A stretch of DNA of 64,000 nt from Neptunomonas qingdaonensis. Its GTDB lineage: Bacteria; Pseudomonadota; Gammaproteobacteria; Pseudomonadales; Balneatricaceae. A program made the translations under genes and the position numbers. Every line of letters starts with the position of its first letter. Positions within the stretch are counted from its first letter, which is position 1. The notes beneath the pieces are model-generated. The model saw only the letters and a program-made list of their open reading frames with translations. It did not search any database and was not told where the DNA came from. Below are positions 36,698-44,389 of the stretch, piece by piece. Location: contig NZ_FOOU01000001.1 of NCBI RefSeq assembly GCF_900113275.1, positions 248,001 through 312,000 on the forward strand, read 5' to 3'.

Positions 36698-37093
36698 CTG
36701 GCCAAAAAGGGCAGGCGTTAATGGTTAATATGGTCTCAACACCTATTAACTATGCTGTGCGTGAGTGGCCGCTTTGGGTAAGCACACTGAGTCCAGTCTT
36801 CCGGTTTATCCAAGTATAAAAAACACGTAAAAATGCGCCTAATTGAGGTAAAAATCACTTAAATATAGATTAAAATAGCTAATTATCAATAAAACTTGCC
36901 ACCCCAGGGATAGGCTTTTTTGTTTTTTATTGTCATCTGTTTTCTGCTTAAAAATATTACATCCATCCATTTCTATGAAAAAGTGCCTTTAATTTAGTAG
37001 CTTATAAAAAATAGACAACGAATAGTCTTGAAAGTACAAATGCTAATCATTATCATTCTCGTATTGGGTTTAGTAACTATTTAGGTGTCGTTC
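36698..37093. other. Regulatory intergenic region before exbB
   Basis: About 396 bp. The first half holds no convincing gene; a 32-codon frame at 36721 has no support. The second half is AT-rich and carries the Fur box at 37036. Confidence 0.5.
37036..37054 (+). promoter_or_regulatory. Fur box upstream of exbB
   Basis: ACAAATGCTAATCATTATC matches the 19-bp Fur consensus GATAATGATAATCATTATC at 15 positions, with the right half near perfect. It lies about 40 bp before exbB, in promoter position. Confidence 0.85.
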
Positions 37094-37915
37094 GTGAGTG
37101 TTGAAGCAGAATTGATTGCCCCGGCTGAGCTGGGTACAAGTGTGGTGTCGGATAAGGGGGAATCAATAGCGCCGCAGGCTAAAGAGGCCGCTTCCGGGTT
37201 GTTGGATCAGGGTGATGCAATGACTTCGTTGGCTCAGCAGGCGCCTTCTGTAGTTGAGAGGATGCAGGACTTCTTATTAGTCGGTGGGCCTGTGGTTTGG
37301 ATTTTATTGGGTTTTTCGATTATAGCGTTGAGTATTGTGCTGGTTAAATTGTGGCAGTTTGCCTTGTTGCGGCCTGAAAGTAACCGTGATGTTACGCAGG
37401 CATTGGCGTTGTGGCGGGCAGGGGAGCATGGTCAGGCAACGGTTGTCTTGAAGCGCAACCGACCTGTTTCTGAACTGGTATATATAGCGATGCGGGGCGT
37501 ACTGAATGTTCGCCAAGATATGGATTTACTTAAAGATGAACTCGAGCGTGTGGCAGCGTTACGCCTGAATCAGTTGCGTGCGTTACTACGGCCTCTTGAG
37601 GTAATCGCAACATTAAGTCCTTTGCTCGGTTTGTTGGGGACAGTGCTAGGTATGATTACTGCCTTTCAGCGGATGGAAGCGGCAGGTAATCAGGTCGATC
37701 CATCAGTCCTGTCTGGTGGTATCTGGCAGGCGCTGTTAACAACCGCGGTAGGGTTGGCGGTGGCTATACCGGTCGTAGTAATACATAGCTGGTTAGAGCG
37801 AAAAGTTGAGCGAGTAGCGGCGGTAATGAGTGACTCTGTTACTCAGGTTTTTACCGGCCAGCAGATTTCCGTGGTAGCAGAGCCCGAGCTTGAGGAGTTA
37901 AAGCGTGCAGCTTGA
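37094..37915 (+). CDS. exbB: TonB-system energizer ExbB
   Basis: A 273-residue MotA/TolQ/ExbB proton-channel protein. An extension of about 55 residues precedes the first helix (VGGPVVWILLGFSIIALSIVLVKLWQ). The conserved core LRALLRPLEVIATLSPLLGLLGTVLGMITAFQRME and the third helix region GGIWQALLTTAVGLAVAIPVVVIHSWLERKVE are typical. The GTG at 37094 has AGG 8 bases upstream; a GTG at 37085 is an alternative. The stop overlaps exbD by 11 bases and a Fur box precedes the gene. Confidence 0.93.
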   Translation: MSVEAELIAPAELGTSVVSDKGESIAPQAKEAASGLLDQGDAMTSLAQQAPSVVERMQDFLLVGGPVVWILLGFSIIALSIVLVKLWQFALLRPESNRDVTQALALWRAGEHGQATVVLKRNRPVSELVYIAMRGVLNVRQDMDLLKDELERVAALRLNQLRALLRPLEVIATLSPLLGLLGTVLGMITAFQRMEAAGNQVDPSVLSGGIWQALLTTAVGLAVAIPVVVIHSWLERKVERVAAVMSDSVTQVFTGQQISVVAEPELEELKRAA

Positions 37916-38300
37916 TTTACAGCCTGTACGCCGTCGTCAGGCGATTAGCCTGACGCCATTGATTGATGTGGTGTTTATCCTGCTGCTGTTCTTTATGTTG
38001 TCGTCTAGTTTTATGCAGTGGCGACAGGTGGATCTGTCTGCGGCGCAGGTAAGTAACGATACCTCATCTGAGGTGCATCGGCTTCGTTTAATCTCAGATC
38101 AGGGAGCCTTCGCGTACGCGGGGCAGCATTATCAGATGCAGGATAGCGTTGCGCTGCAAGCACTGGTAATAAAGGCGCCTGACGCTGTTTTTGCCATTGA
38201 AGTGGCACCGGGAGTGATGACGCAGACCATGATTAGCTTGTTGGATAATTTGAAGCAGGCGGGTGCACAGCACGTTTCGCTGGCCGGCGTCTTACCATGA
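37905..38300 (+). CDS. exbD: TonB-system component ExbD (first copy)
   Basis: A 131-residue ExbD/TolR protein. The transmembrane helix LTPLIDVVFILLLFFMLSSSFMQW contains the conserved Asp of the proton path. A periplasmic domain follows. The GTG start at 37905 is preceded by GAGGAG and overlaps exbB. It is followed 10 bp later by a second ExbD gene. Confidence 0.93.
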   Translation: MQLDLQPVRRRQAISLTPLIDVVFILLLFFMLSSSFMQWRQVDLSAAQVSNDTSSEVHRLRLISDQGAFAYAGQHYQMQDSVALQALVIKAPDAVFAIEVAPGVMTQTMISLLDNLKQAGAQHVSLAGVLP

Positions 38301-38310
38301 GTGCCTTGCG

Positions 38311-38766
38311 ATGAGCGGGCTGTTATTCAGGGGATCGACCTCGCGTATCACAAGCGTGAAGAAAGCACACAGCAGCGACGATAATTTGATTCCGTTGATT
38401 AATGTTGTGTTTCTGATGTTGATTTTTTTTATGGTAGCCGGACAAATTCAGCGTTCTGATGCACAACGTGTGCAGCCGCCTGAGTCATTCAGTGACACCC
38501 GGCAGACGGAAGACGGGATTACATTGATGGTTACCGCCGATGGTTTGTTATATCTGGATAATCAGGAAGTAGATGAAGCAGGGCTTGCGTCGGGTTTGCT
38601 GGCGGCTTTTTCTCAGACAGAAAAACCGGAGGCGTTTGTTGTGCTGGTAAAAGTGGATGCGGGCTTGCCTGTTGATGTTTTACAAAGCGTCCTACGCCAG
38701 ATTAAGGCTACCGGATTGCTGCGTGTGTCATTGGCAACCCGCCAGATTATGGTGGATGACAAATGA
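38311..38766 (+). CDS. exbD: TonB-system component ExbD (second copy)
   Basis: A 151-residue ExbD/TolR protein with the helix NLIPLINVVFLMLIFFMVAGQIQ. The usual Asp of the transmembrane helix is Asn here (LIPLINVVFLML against LTPLIDVVFILL in the first copy), which may make this subunit non-conducting. The ATG at 38311 is the first Met after the first exbD. The stop overlaps the tonB start by four bases. Confidence 0.9.
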   Translation: MSGLLFRGSTSRITSVKKAHSSDDNLIPLINVVFLMLIFFMVAGQIQRSDAQRVQPPESFSDTRQTEDGITLMVTADGLLYLDNQEVDEAGLASGLLAAFSQTEKPEAFVVLVKVDAGLPVDVLQSVLRQIKATGLLRVSLATRQIMVDDK

Positions 38767-39578
38767 TCTCAGCGCGTCATCGGTGGATGGCTTTTATGTG
38801 TGCCGCACTGATGCACATACTAGCCTTAGGACTGTTCTTCGCCGCGCCGTCTGAAGGGGCAAAAGAGAAAGGCGAGCAAGGGGTAGAAGTTGATTTAGGC
38901 ATGCTTGGAAACTTGGGAGAAGCGCTTAATACCACAGAGGAAGTGCCGGCAGATCCTATTAAAGAAATAATAGCAGAAGAGCCGCCGCAGGAAGAGCCGC
39001 CAAAAGAGCCACTAAGAGAGCCACTAAGAGAGCCACTAAAAGAGGCACTAAAAGAGGCACTAAAAGAGGCACTAAAAGAAGCGCCGCAAAAGCCTGAACC
39101 CGCAACGGTCAAGCAGGCAGAGGTGCCTCAGCCGCCAAAGCAAAAAGTGGCACTTAGGGTACAAAAGACTGCCAGGACTGAGGCAAAACAACTGCCGGCA
39201 ACGAAGCAAAAAGTGCCTGTAGCAGAAAAGAAAATATCAACGGGTGTTGGTGACGCCCAATCAACGGGTGGTAATCCTGGGGCTGAACGATCTTATTTTG
39301 CTTTGCTGGCTGCAACGTTAGCCAAAAACAAACGTTACCCGACAGTATCACGTAGAAAAGGAGAGGAGGGCGTTGTTGTGTTGTCGTTCGTGGTGGATCG
39401 TTTTGGTCTGGTGTCAGCCGCACAGATAAAAACAAGCTCGGGCTATTTACGCTTAGATGCAGCGGTACTGCGCATGCTGAAAAAGTCCAAGCGCTTACCC
39501 GCGTTTCCGCCAGAGATGAAGCAAGCACAGTTGCTGATTAACATCCCGATATCTTTTGAGTTGAACACTATGCGTTAA
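38763..39578 (+). CDS. tonB: TonB energy-transducing protein
   Basis: A 271-residue TonB. One N-terminal helix (residues about 9-28, MAFMCAALMHILALGLFFAAP) precedes an extended Pro/Glu/Lys-rich linker with a 4-residue tandem repeat. The C-terminal TonB domain has RYPTVSRRKGEEGVVVLSFVVDRFGLVSAAQIKTSSGYLRLDAAVLRMLKKSKRLPAFP. It overlaps the second exbD (ATGA), so exbB-exbD-exbD-tonB form one operon. Confidence 0.94.
   Translation: MISARHRWMAFMCAALMHILALGLFFAAPSEGAKEKGEQGVEVDLGMLGNLGEALNTTEEVPADPIKEIIAEEPPQEEPPKEPLREPLREPLKEALKEALKEALKEAPQKPEPATVKQAEVPQPPKQKVALRVQKTARTEAKQLPATKQKVPVAEKKISTGVGDAQSTGGNPGAERSYFALLAATLAKNKRYPTVSRRKGEEGVVVLSFVVDRFGLVSAAQIKTSSGYLRLDAAVLRMLKKSKRLPAFPPEMKQAQLLINIPISFELNTMR
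39006..39077. repeat. 12-bp tandem repeat in the tonB linker
   Basis: Six 12-bp units in frame (two GAGCCACTAAGA, one GAGCCACTAAAA, three GAGGCACTAAAA) encode E-P/A-L-R/K repeats; a degenerate unit GAGCCGCCAAAA precedes them. The unit keeps the frame, so copy number would change only the length of the periplasmic span. Confidence 0.92.
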
Positions 39579-39601
39579 CAGGTTTTAAAGCTCGTAGTAA
39601 A

Positions 39602-39627
39602 AAATCACAGTAAGAAATCACAGTAAA
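39602..39627. repeat. 13-bp tandem repeat after tonB
   Basis: AAATCACAGTAAG followed directly by AAATCACAGTAAA. One base differs. Confidence 0.6.
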
Positions 39628-39655
39628 ACTCTTAATCAATAAATGAAATCTACAT

Positions 39656-39702
39656 GGCCCCAAAAAGCGGCTAGCGGGACTGCTTGGCCTTTTTTTGGGG
39701 TC
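39656..39702 (+). terminator. Long hairpin after tonB, possible terminator
   Basis: GGCCCCAAAAA and TTTTTGGGGTC pair over 11 bp around a 25-base loop. The T-run lies within the right arm, so inner folding could free a U-run for termination. It separates tonB from the receptor gene. Confidence 0.5.
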
Positions 39703-39716
39703 GGAATATTAATCTT

Positions 39717-39855
39717 GAGACCTTTGCACGAGCCGAAACTTTGTTTTCTGGCAAGGCAAAAGCGCACGGAATAAGGGAGTTTATGTTTATAAATGACCGA
39801 ATGAGTACGTTTTTAACACCCCCAGAAGACAGAGGAGCAATTGTGAGAGGGTCTC
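39717..39855. mobile_element. 139-bp MITE-like element with terminal inverted repeats
   Basis: The left end GAGACCTTTGCACGA and the reverse complement of the right end GAGACCCTCTCACAA match at 11 of 15 positions. The element is flanked on both sides by ATCTT (39712-39716 and 39856-39860), a 5-bp target-site duplication. It has no transposase. GAGACCTTTGCA ends resemble some IS5-family ends, though I cannot verify that here. It lies 29 bp before the siderophore-receptor start. Confidence 0.7.
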
Positions 39856-39884
39856 ATCTTGTAAAAAACTAAAGGGATAGTGCT

Positions 39885-42140
39885 ATGTCTGTTAAGAAAA
39901 TGGGTGATATTTCAATACGCGGTAATTCAATACGAGGTAGTGCAATAAAAGGTCAAGAGTCGACTGAAGGGCAAAACCTTTCAATGGTCGGCACGCTAGC
40001 GTTTGCTATCTCTGCAGCCATGGTTGGGCCAGCCCAGGCTGCTGGTGTGACGCTTGATACCCTGATTATAGGGGAAAGCGTGATTGAAGCAGATGCCAAT
40101 CCTTATTCTGAACCAGGAGCGCCTTATAAAGCCAAACGCCTGTCAGATACCCGCCATACGCGTGATATTGCCGATACGCCACAGACGGTGACTGTGCTCA
40201 CAAAAGAGACGATTGCAGAATCAGGAAAAACCGAGCTCAAGGATATTTTGAGTGCGCAGCCGGGTATTACATTAGGCACTGGCGAGGGCGGTAACTCTTT
40301 TGGTGATCGTTATATTATCCGCGGTTATGAAGCACGTAGTGATGTGTATACCGATGGTTTACGTGAACCGGGTCTGATTACCCGTGAAACATTTGCGCTG
40401 GAACAGATCGAAGTGTCCAAAGGGTCAAGTTCAACATTTGGCGGCCGTGGTTCCACAGGCGGAGCGGTCAACAGCGTCACCAAGAAAGCCACTCTGGAAG
40501 AAAATTTCACCACGCTGGAAGGTGGTTTAGGTACTGATAAATACAAGCGTGGTACGTTGGATACAAACTATGTCGTCAATGATGATCTGGCGGTCCGTTT
40601 GAACTTACTATACACCGATGCGGATATTCCTGATCGGGCACCGGCGAAAGAGAATCGTCAGGGCGCACTGATATCCGCTGTCTATCAGGCGACAGATAAG
40701 CTTAAAGTCTCGGCCGATTTTTATCACTTTGAGGGGGATGATAAAACAGATGTAGGCGTCGCGTTGGATCGGACAACGGGTGTAATTGACTCAGAGCGGC
40801 AGTATGTTGGCCAAGATGGACTGGATTTTCAGGAAACACAGGCGGATATCGCAACGCTGAAACTGGATCTGGATATTAATGATGAGATTCGTTTGGAAAA
40901 TAAAACCCGGCTTGGCTCAACCAGCAATGATTATATTGTTTCTGCCTATAACAGCAACAGCAGTCGCTTTCCTGGTGGATTGAGGACTTTTACCGGGTGG
41001 CAAGAAAATGACTATCTGGGTAATCAGACCAATCTGATCATTGATAAAAACTTAAATAGTCAGCGTCATACGATCATTGCCGGGGTCGAATATGCTAACG
41101 AAGAGACCAAAGCGGGTAATTACAGTGTAACAACTGATAGTGTCAATATTGATCCTTATAACACGAATAATACGAGCTGGATCGGTTCTTATAACAAAAG
41201 CGCAGCGGCGACGCAGCTTTCTCTGGATACCGTTTCCGTTTATCTGATGGATACAGTGACGCTGAACGATGACTGGGAAGTGTTTGCTGGTGTGCGCTAT
41301 GACTACTTTGATTACTCCCTGGATGTAGCTGCAACGGCAACAAAGTATCAATTCAGTGATGGTTTTTGGAACAGTCACTCAGGTGTTGTGTTTTCGCCGT
41401 GGAAGCGAGGCAACGTTTATGCGAGCTGGAGTACATCATCTAATATCAACGGTGGTGAAGCAGATGCCGGGACCAATTGTGGTTATGGTGGCTTGTGTAC
41501 CGATGCAGATGGTAACTACCAGGGTGCAGACCCTGAGCAATCCACTAATCTGGAAATCGGTACAAAGTGGAACCTTATGGATGAAAAACTACTGTTAAGC
41601 GCTGCTGTTTTCCGTACCACGAAAGATGATGTTATTGAGGGTGATAACGACTCTTACGCCAGTAATGGTAGCCTCAATACGGGTAAGAACCGTGTCGAAG
41701 GTGTCGAGTTAGGTGTGTCCGGTAACATCACAGCAAAATTGAGTGCCCAGTTTGGTGTCGCGATTATGGATTCAGAAACACTGAAATCTTACGATGACGC
41801 TAATGTCGGTAAGCCAAAAGCCAACTTTGCTGATAACAGTGCCAATCTGCAGTTGCGCTATCAGGCAACGCCAAAACTAGCGCTGGGCGGTGTCGTGACC
41901 TATTCCAGTGAAATCTATGGTGGGCAGCCGGATGCGGGCGCTAGTGAAACTATCGAATTGCCGGATTACACGGTGTACGACCTGTTTGCATCTTATCAGG
42001 TGAATAAGCAACTCAGCTTGCGTGCCAATATTCAGAACCTGACAAATGAAGACTATTACACGGCTGTTTATCGTGGCGGAAGTATTGTTTATCTGGGCGA
42101 TGCTCGTTCAGCGAACCTGACCATGACCTACAAGTTTTAG
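39885..42140 (+). CDS. TonB-dependent catecholate-siderophore receptor (Fiu/PiuA-like)
   Basis: A 751-residue outer-membrane receptor. An unusually long N-terminal region precedes the signal sequence, which ends around GPAQA (residue about 52). The plug has DTPQTVTVLTKETIAESGKTELKDIL and RYIIRGYEARSDVYTDGLREPG, and EQIEVSKGSSSTFGGRGSTGGAVNSVTK is the typical plug end. The last residues (ANLTMTYKF) form the terminal barrel strand with Phe. AAAGGGA precedes the ATG. The following PiuC-like gene supports a Fiu/PiuA-type ferric-catecholate receptor. Confidence 0.93.
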   Translation: MSVKKMGDISIRGNSIRGSAIKGQESTEGQNLSMVGTLAFAISAAMVGPAQAAGVTLDTLIIGESVIEADANPYSEPGAPYKAKRLSDTRHTRDIADTPQTVTVLTKETIAESGKTELKDILSAQPGITLGTGEGGNSFGDRYIIRGYEARSDVYTDGLREPGLITRETFALEQIEVSKGSSSTFGGRGSTGGAVNSVTKKATLEENFTTLEGGLGTDKYKRGTLDTNYVVNDDLAVRLNLLYTDADIPDRAPAKENRQGALISAVYQATDKLKVSADFYHFEGDDKTDVGVALDRTTGVIDSERQYVGQDGLDFQETQADIATLKLDLDINDEIRLENKTRLGSTSNDYIVSAYNSNSSRFPGGLRTFTGWQENDYLGNQTNLIIDKNLNSQRHTIIAGVEYANEETKAGNYSVTTDSVNIDPYNTNNTSWIGSYNKSAAATQLSLDTVSVYLMDTVTLNDDWEVFAGVRYDYFDYSLDVAATATKYQFSDGFWNSHSGVVFSPWKRGNVYASWSTSSNINGGEADAGTNCGYGGLCTDADGNYQGADPEQSTNLEIGTKWNLMDEKLLLSAAVFRTTKDDVIEGDNDSYASNGSLNTGKNRVEGVELGVSGNITAKLSAQFGVAIMDSETLKSYDDANVGKPKANFADNSANLQLRYQATPKLALGGVVTYSSEIYGGQPDAGASETIELPDYTVYDLFASYQVNKQLSLRANIQNLTNEDYYTAVYRGGSIVYLGDARSANLTMTYKF

Positions 42141-42165
42141 GCTTTCATCTTCAGAGTTAACGTCC

Positions 42166-42203
42166 ATAGCAAAGGGACTTCCTGGCTCTTTGCTATTTTC
42201 TTT
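42166..42203 (+). terminator. Terminator after the receptor gene
   Basis: ATAGCAAAG and CTTTGCTAT form a perfect 9-bp stem, followed by TTTTCTTT. It ends 14 bp before the piuC start, so piuC may be read by leakage or have its own promoter. Confidence 0.8.
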
Positions 42204-42216
42204 ATCGGGTTTTTTT

Positions 42217-42897
42217 ATGATTCCTATTCGTACAGTATTTACGTCTGAACAGGTGCAACAGATACGACTGCATTTGGATCAGGCGGATTGGCAATCCGGT
42301 GAGTTAACAGCAGGGCAGCAGGCTCGTAGTGTTAAGCATAATCAGCAACTGCCTCCGGACGGCGCAATCACTCAGCAGGTCGGTGATCTGATTCTGGATG
42401 CGCTGGCGCGACATCCTGTATTTATTTCGGCTGCTTTACCTCAAAAAATATTACCGCCGTTGTTTAACCGTTACAGCGAAGGAGAGACTTACGGTTTGCA
42501 TGTGGATAATGCGATTCGGGTTGTTCCAGGAACCTCGATCCGATTGCGTACTGATCTTTCAGCGACGTTATTTTTAAGCGATCCCGATGAGTACGAGGGA
42601 GGTGATTTACAGATACAAGATCATTTCGGCTCGCAGCGTGTGAAATTAGCGGCAGGCGATATGATTCTATATCCATCAACAAGTGTGCACCAGGTTATGC
42701 CAGTGACTGCTGGAAGCCGGGTGTGTGCGGTTTTCTGGATACAGAGCATGGTACGCAGTCATGAGCAACGTAGCGCGCTGTTTGATCTGGACCAAAGTGT
42801 CCAGTCGCTTACTTCACTGCATGGCCATGAGCATCAAGATGTGACGCGGCTGTCTGGTGTGTACCAAAATTTAATTCGCCAATGGGCGGACGCATAA
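42217..42897 (+). CDS. piuC: Fe(II)/2-oxoglutarate-dependent hydroxylase, PiuC/YbiX family
   Basis: A 226-residue Fe(II)-dependent oxygenase. The iron triad is H95 and D97 (GLHVDNA) and H158 (TSVHQVMP), and the 2-oxoglutarate arginine is R168 (TAGSRVCAVFWIQS). In E. coli and Pseudomonas these genes sit beside catecholate-siderophore receptors, as here. The exact substrate is unknown. I start it at the ATG at 42217; a ribosome site is weak. The next gene starts 19 bp after its stop. Confidence 0.92.
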   Translation: MIPIRTVFTSEQVQQIRLHLDQADWQSGELTAGQQARSVKHNQQLPPDGAITQQVGDLILDALARHPVFISAALPQKILPPLFNRYSEGETYGLHVDNAIRVVPGTSIRLRTDLSATLFLSDPDEYEGGDLQIQDHFGSQRVKLAAGDMILYPSTSVHQVMPVTAGSRVCAVFWIQSMVRSHEQRSALFDLDQSVQSLTSLHGHEHQDVTRLSGVYQNLIRQWADA

Positions 42898-42915
42898 CCT
42901 GGGAATGGCATCTGT

Positions 42916-44019
42916 ATGACTGATAACGTTTTACCCCCATTGACGACTATTCCTGCGGATTTAGTCAGTGTTGCAGATTATGAACGCTATGCGAAACACC
43001 ACATATCGCCGGCCGTTTTTGAATATATTCAGGGTGGCGGGGCAGATGAAATTACATTGAAACGTAATCGTCGTGCGCTGGATGATCTGATGATTTTGCC
43101 ACGTATCTTGCAGGATTGTACTGCTGGAGGCACGCATACAACCTTGCTGGGAGAGGCGTTTCGTCATCCGTTTATGCTGGCTCCGGTCGCTTTTCATAAG
43201 CTGGTTCATCCTAAAGGAGAGCTGGCCATGGCGCAGGCCGCCAGTGTTTTAGAAACCGGCATGATTGTCAGCACACTGGCATCGGAGCCGATTGAGGCAA
43301 TTGCTGCCGAACTGGATTCACCCAAGTGGTTTCAACTCTATTTTCAACACAGTCGTGACTTTACCCTGGCCTTGGTGAAACGTGCTGAAACTGCAGGCTA
43401 CACAGCGCTGGTCATTACGGTGGATGCGCCACTTCATGGCATCAGAAATCGCGCACAACGTGCAGGGTTTCAGTTGCCGGAGGGAGTAGAGGCTGTGAAT
43501 CTGAAAAAACGACCTCCATTGCCTTCACAGCAGTTTGAAGCGAGTGAAAGTATCGTTTTTCAGGGAATGATGAGTGAAGCACCCGTGTGGGAGGATATTC
43601 GCTGGTTGAAGCAACGCACATCACTGCCGATTGTACTCAAAGGTGTGTTGAATCCTGCGGATGCTTTATATGCGGCTGATATGGGCATGGCAGGCGTTAT
43701 TGTCTCGAATCATGGTGGGCGTACGTTGGACTGCTTACCGTCGGCGATAGAGATGTTGCCATTAGTGCGCCAGGCCGTTGGCAAAGATTTCCCATTGCTG
43801 ATGGATGGTGGCATTCAACGTGGCACGGATGCTTTTAAGGCATTGGCGTTAGGTGCTGATGCGCTCTTGATAGGACGTCCTCAGTTGTATGCGTTGGCTG
43901 TGGCTGGCGCGCTGGGTGTAGCGCATATGCTCAGGGTATTACGTGAAGAACTGGAAGTGACAATGTCGTTAGCCGGAACACCGACGATCAAGGATATTTC
44001 AAGCAAAGCTCTGTTTTAG
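42916..44019 (+). CDS. FMN-dependent alpha-hydroxy-acid dehydrogenase/oxidase
   Basis: A 367-residue TIM-barrel flavoenzyme of the glycolate-oxidase/lactate-dehydrogenase family. The catalytic histidine is H266 in VIVSNHGGRTLDCLPS, the FMN phosphate site is DGGIQRGTDAFKALALGADALLIGRP, and the substrate arginine is the R in NHGGR. The N-terminus has VFEYIQGGGADEITLKRNR. L-lactate and similar 2-hydroxy acids are possible substrates; the sequence does not separate oxidase from dehydrogenase. It is unusual next to a siderophore receptor. Confidence 0.88.
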   Translation: MTDNVLPPLTTIPADLVSVADYERYAKHHISPAVFEYIQGGGADEITLKRNRRALDDLMILPRILQDCTAGGTHTTLLGEAFRHPFMLAPVAFHKLVHPKGELAMAQAASVLETGMIVSTLASEPIEAIAAELDSPKWFQLYFQHSRDFTLALVKRAETAGYTALVITVDAPLHGIRNRAQRAGFQLPEGVEAVNLKKRPPLPSQQFEASESIVFQGMMSEAPVWEDIRWLKQRTSLPIVLKGVLNPADALYAADMGMAGVIVSNHGGRTLDCLPSAIEMLPLVRQAVGKDFPLLMDGGIQRGTDAFKALALGADALLIGRPQLYALAVAGALGVAHMLRVLREELEVTMSLAGTPTIKDISSKALF

Positions 44020-44389
44020 CGTATTTTGCTGACGCTTGATTGTATGTATGTACTGTTGCTTCAGGACCGTTTAAGGGGCGGCGAATAAGCTGCAGATGCC
44101 TTTTTTGTGCTATGCAGCAATGTGTTTAAATTAGCTAATAATGAATTTATAGATATAAATACCTATAACAAATTCTCTGGAAAGGTGTTTTGTTTTCTGA
44201 AAATTAATAAAAATAAGGCTATTCCCGTAATACTTTAGTCAAAATTCAATACTAAAGTATCCGCTGTAGGTGTCGATTGTTGCATCGCAAAAGCATAACG
44301 TAGCAAGGTTTTAATAGCTCTATATCATCCGGAATAACTAGTAGGGGTTGTTTGGGGATGATGAGCCAAAATCTTACTAGGTGAAATGT
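44020..44389. other. Intergenic region with a perfect inverted repeat
   Basis: About 370 bp without a supported gene. The notable element is the inverted repeat at 44230, ahead of the permease. Confidence 0.5.
44230..44260. promoter_or_regulatory. Perfect 10-bp inverted repeat upstream of the permease
   Basis: ATACTTTAGT and ACTAAAGTAT are separated by 11 bases. The layout fits an operator for a dimeric repressor or activator. It lies about 130 bp before the permease start. Confidence 0.6.

Noticed and set aside
36721-36819. 32-codon frame after the hydrolase gene
   Set aside because: Only a weak AGG upstream and no recognisable composition.
39684-39872. 62-codon frame across the MITE
   Set aside because: TTG start inside a hairpin and passage through the element; no homology and no ribosome site.
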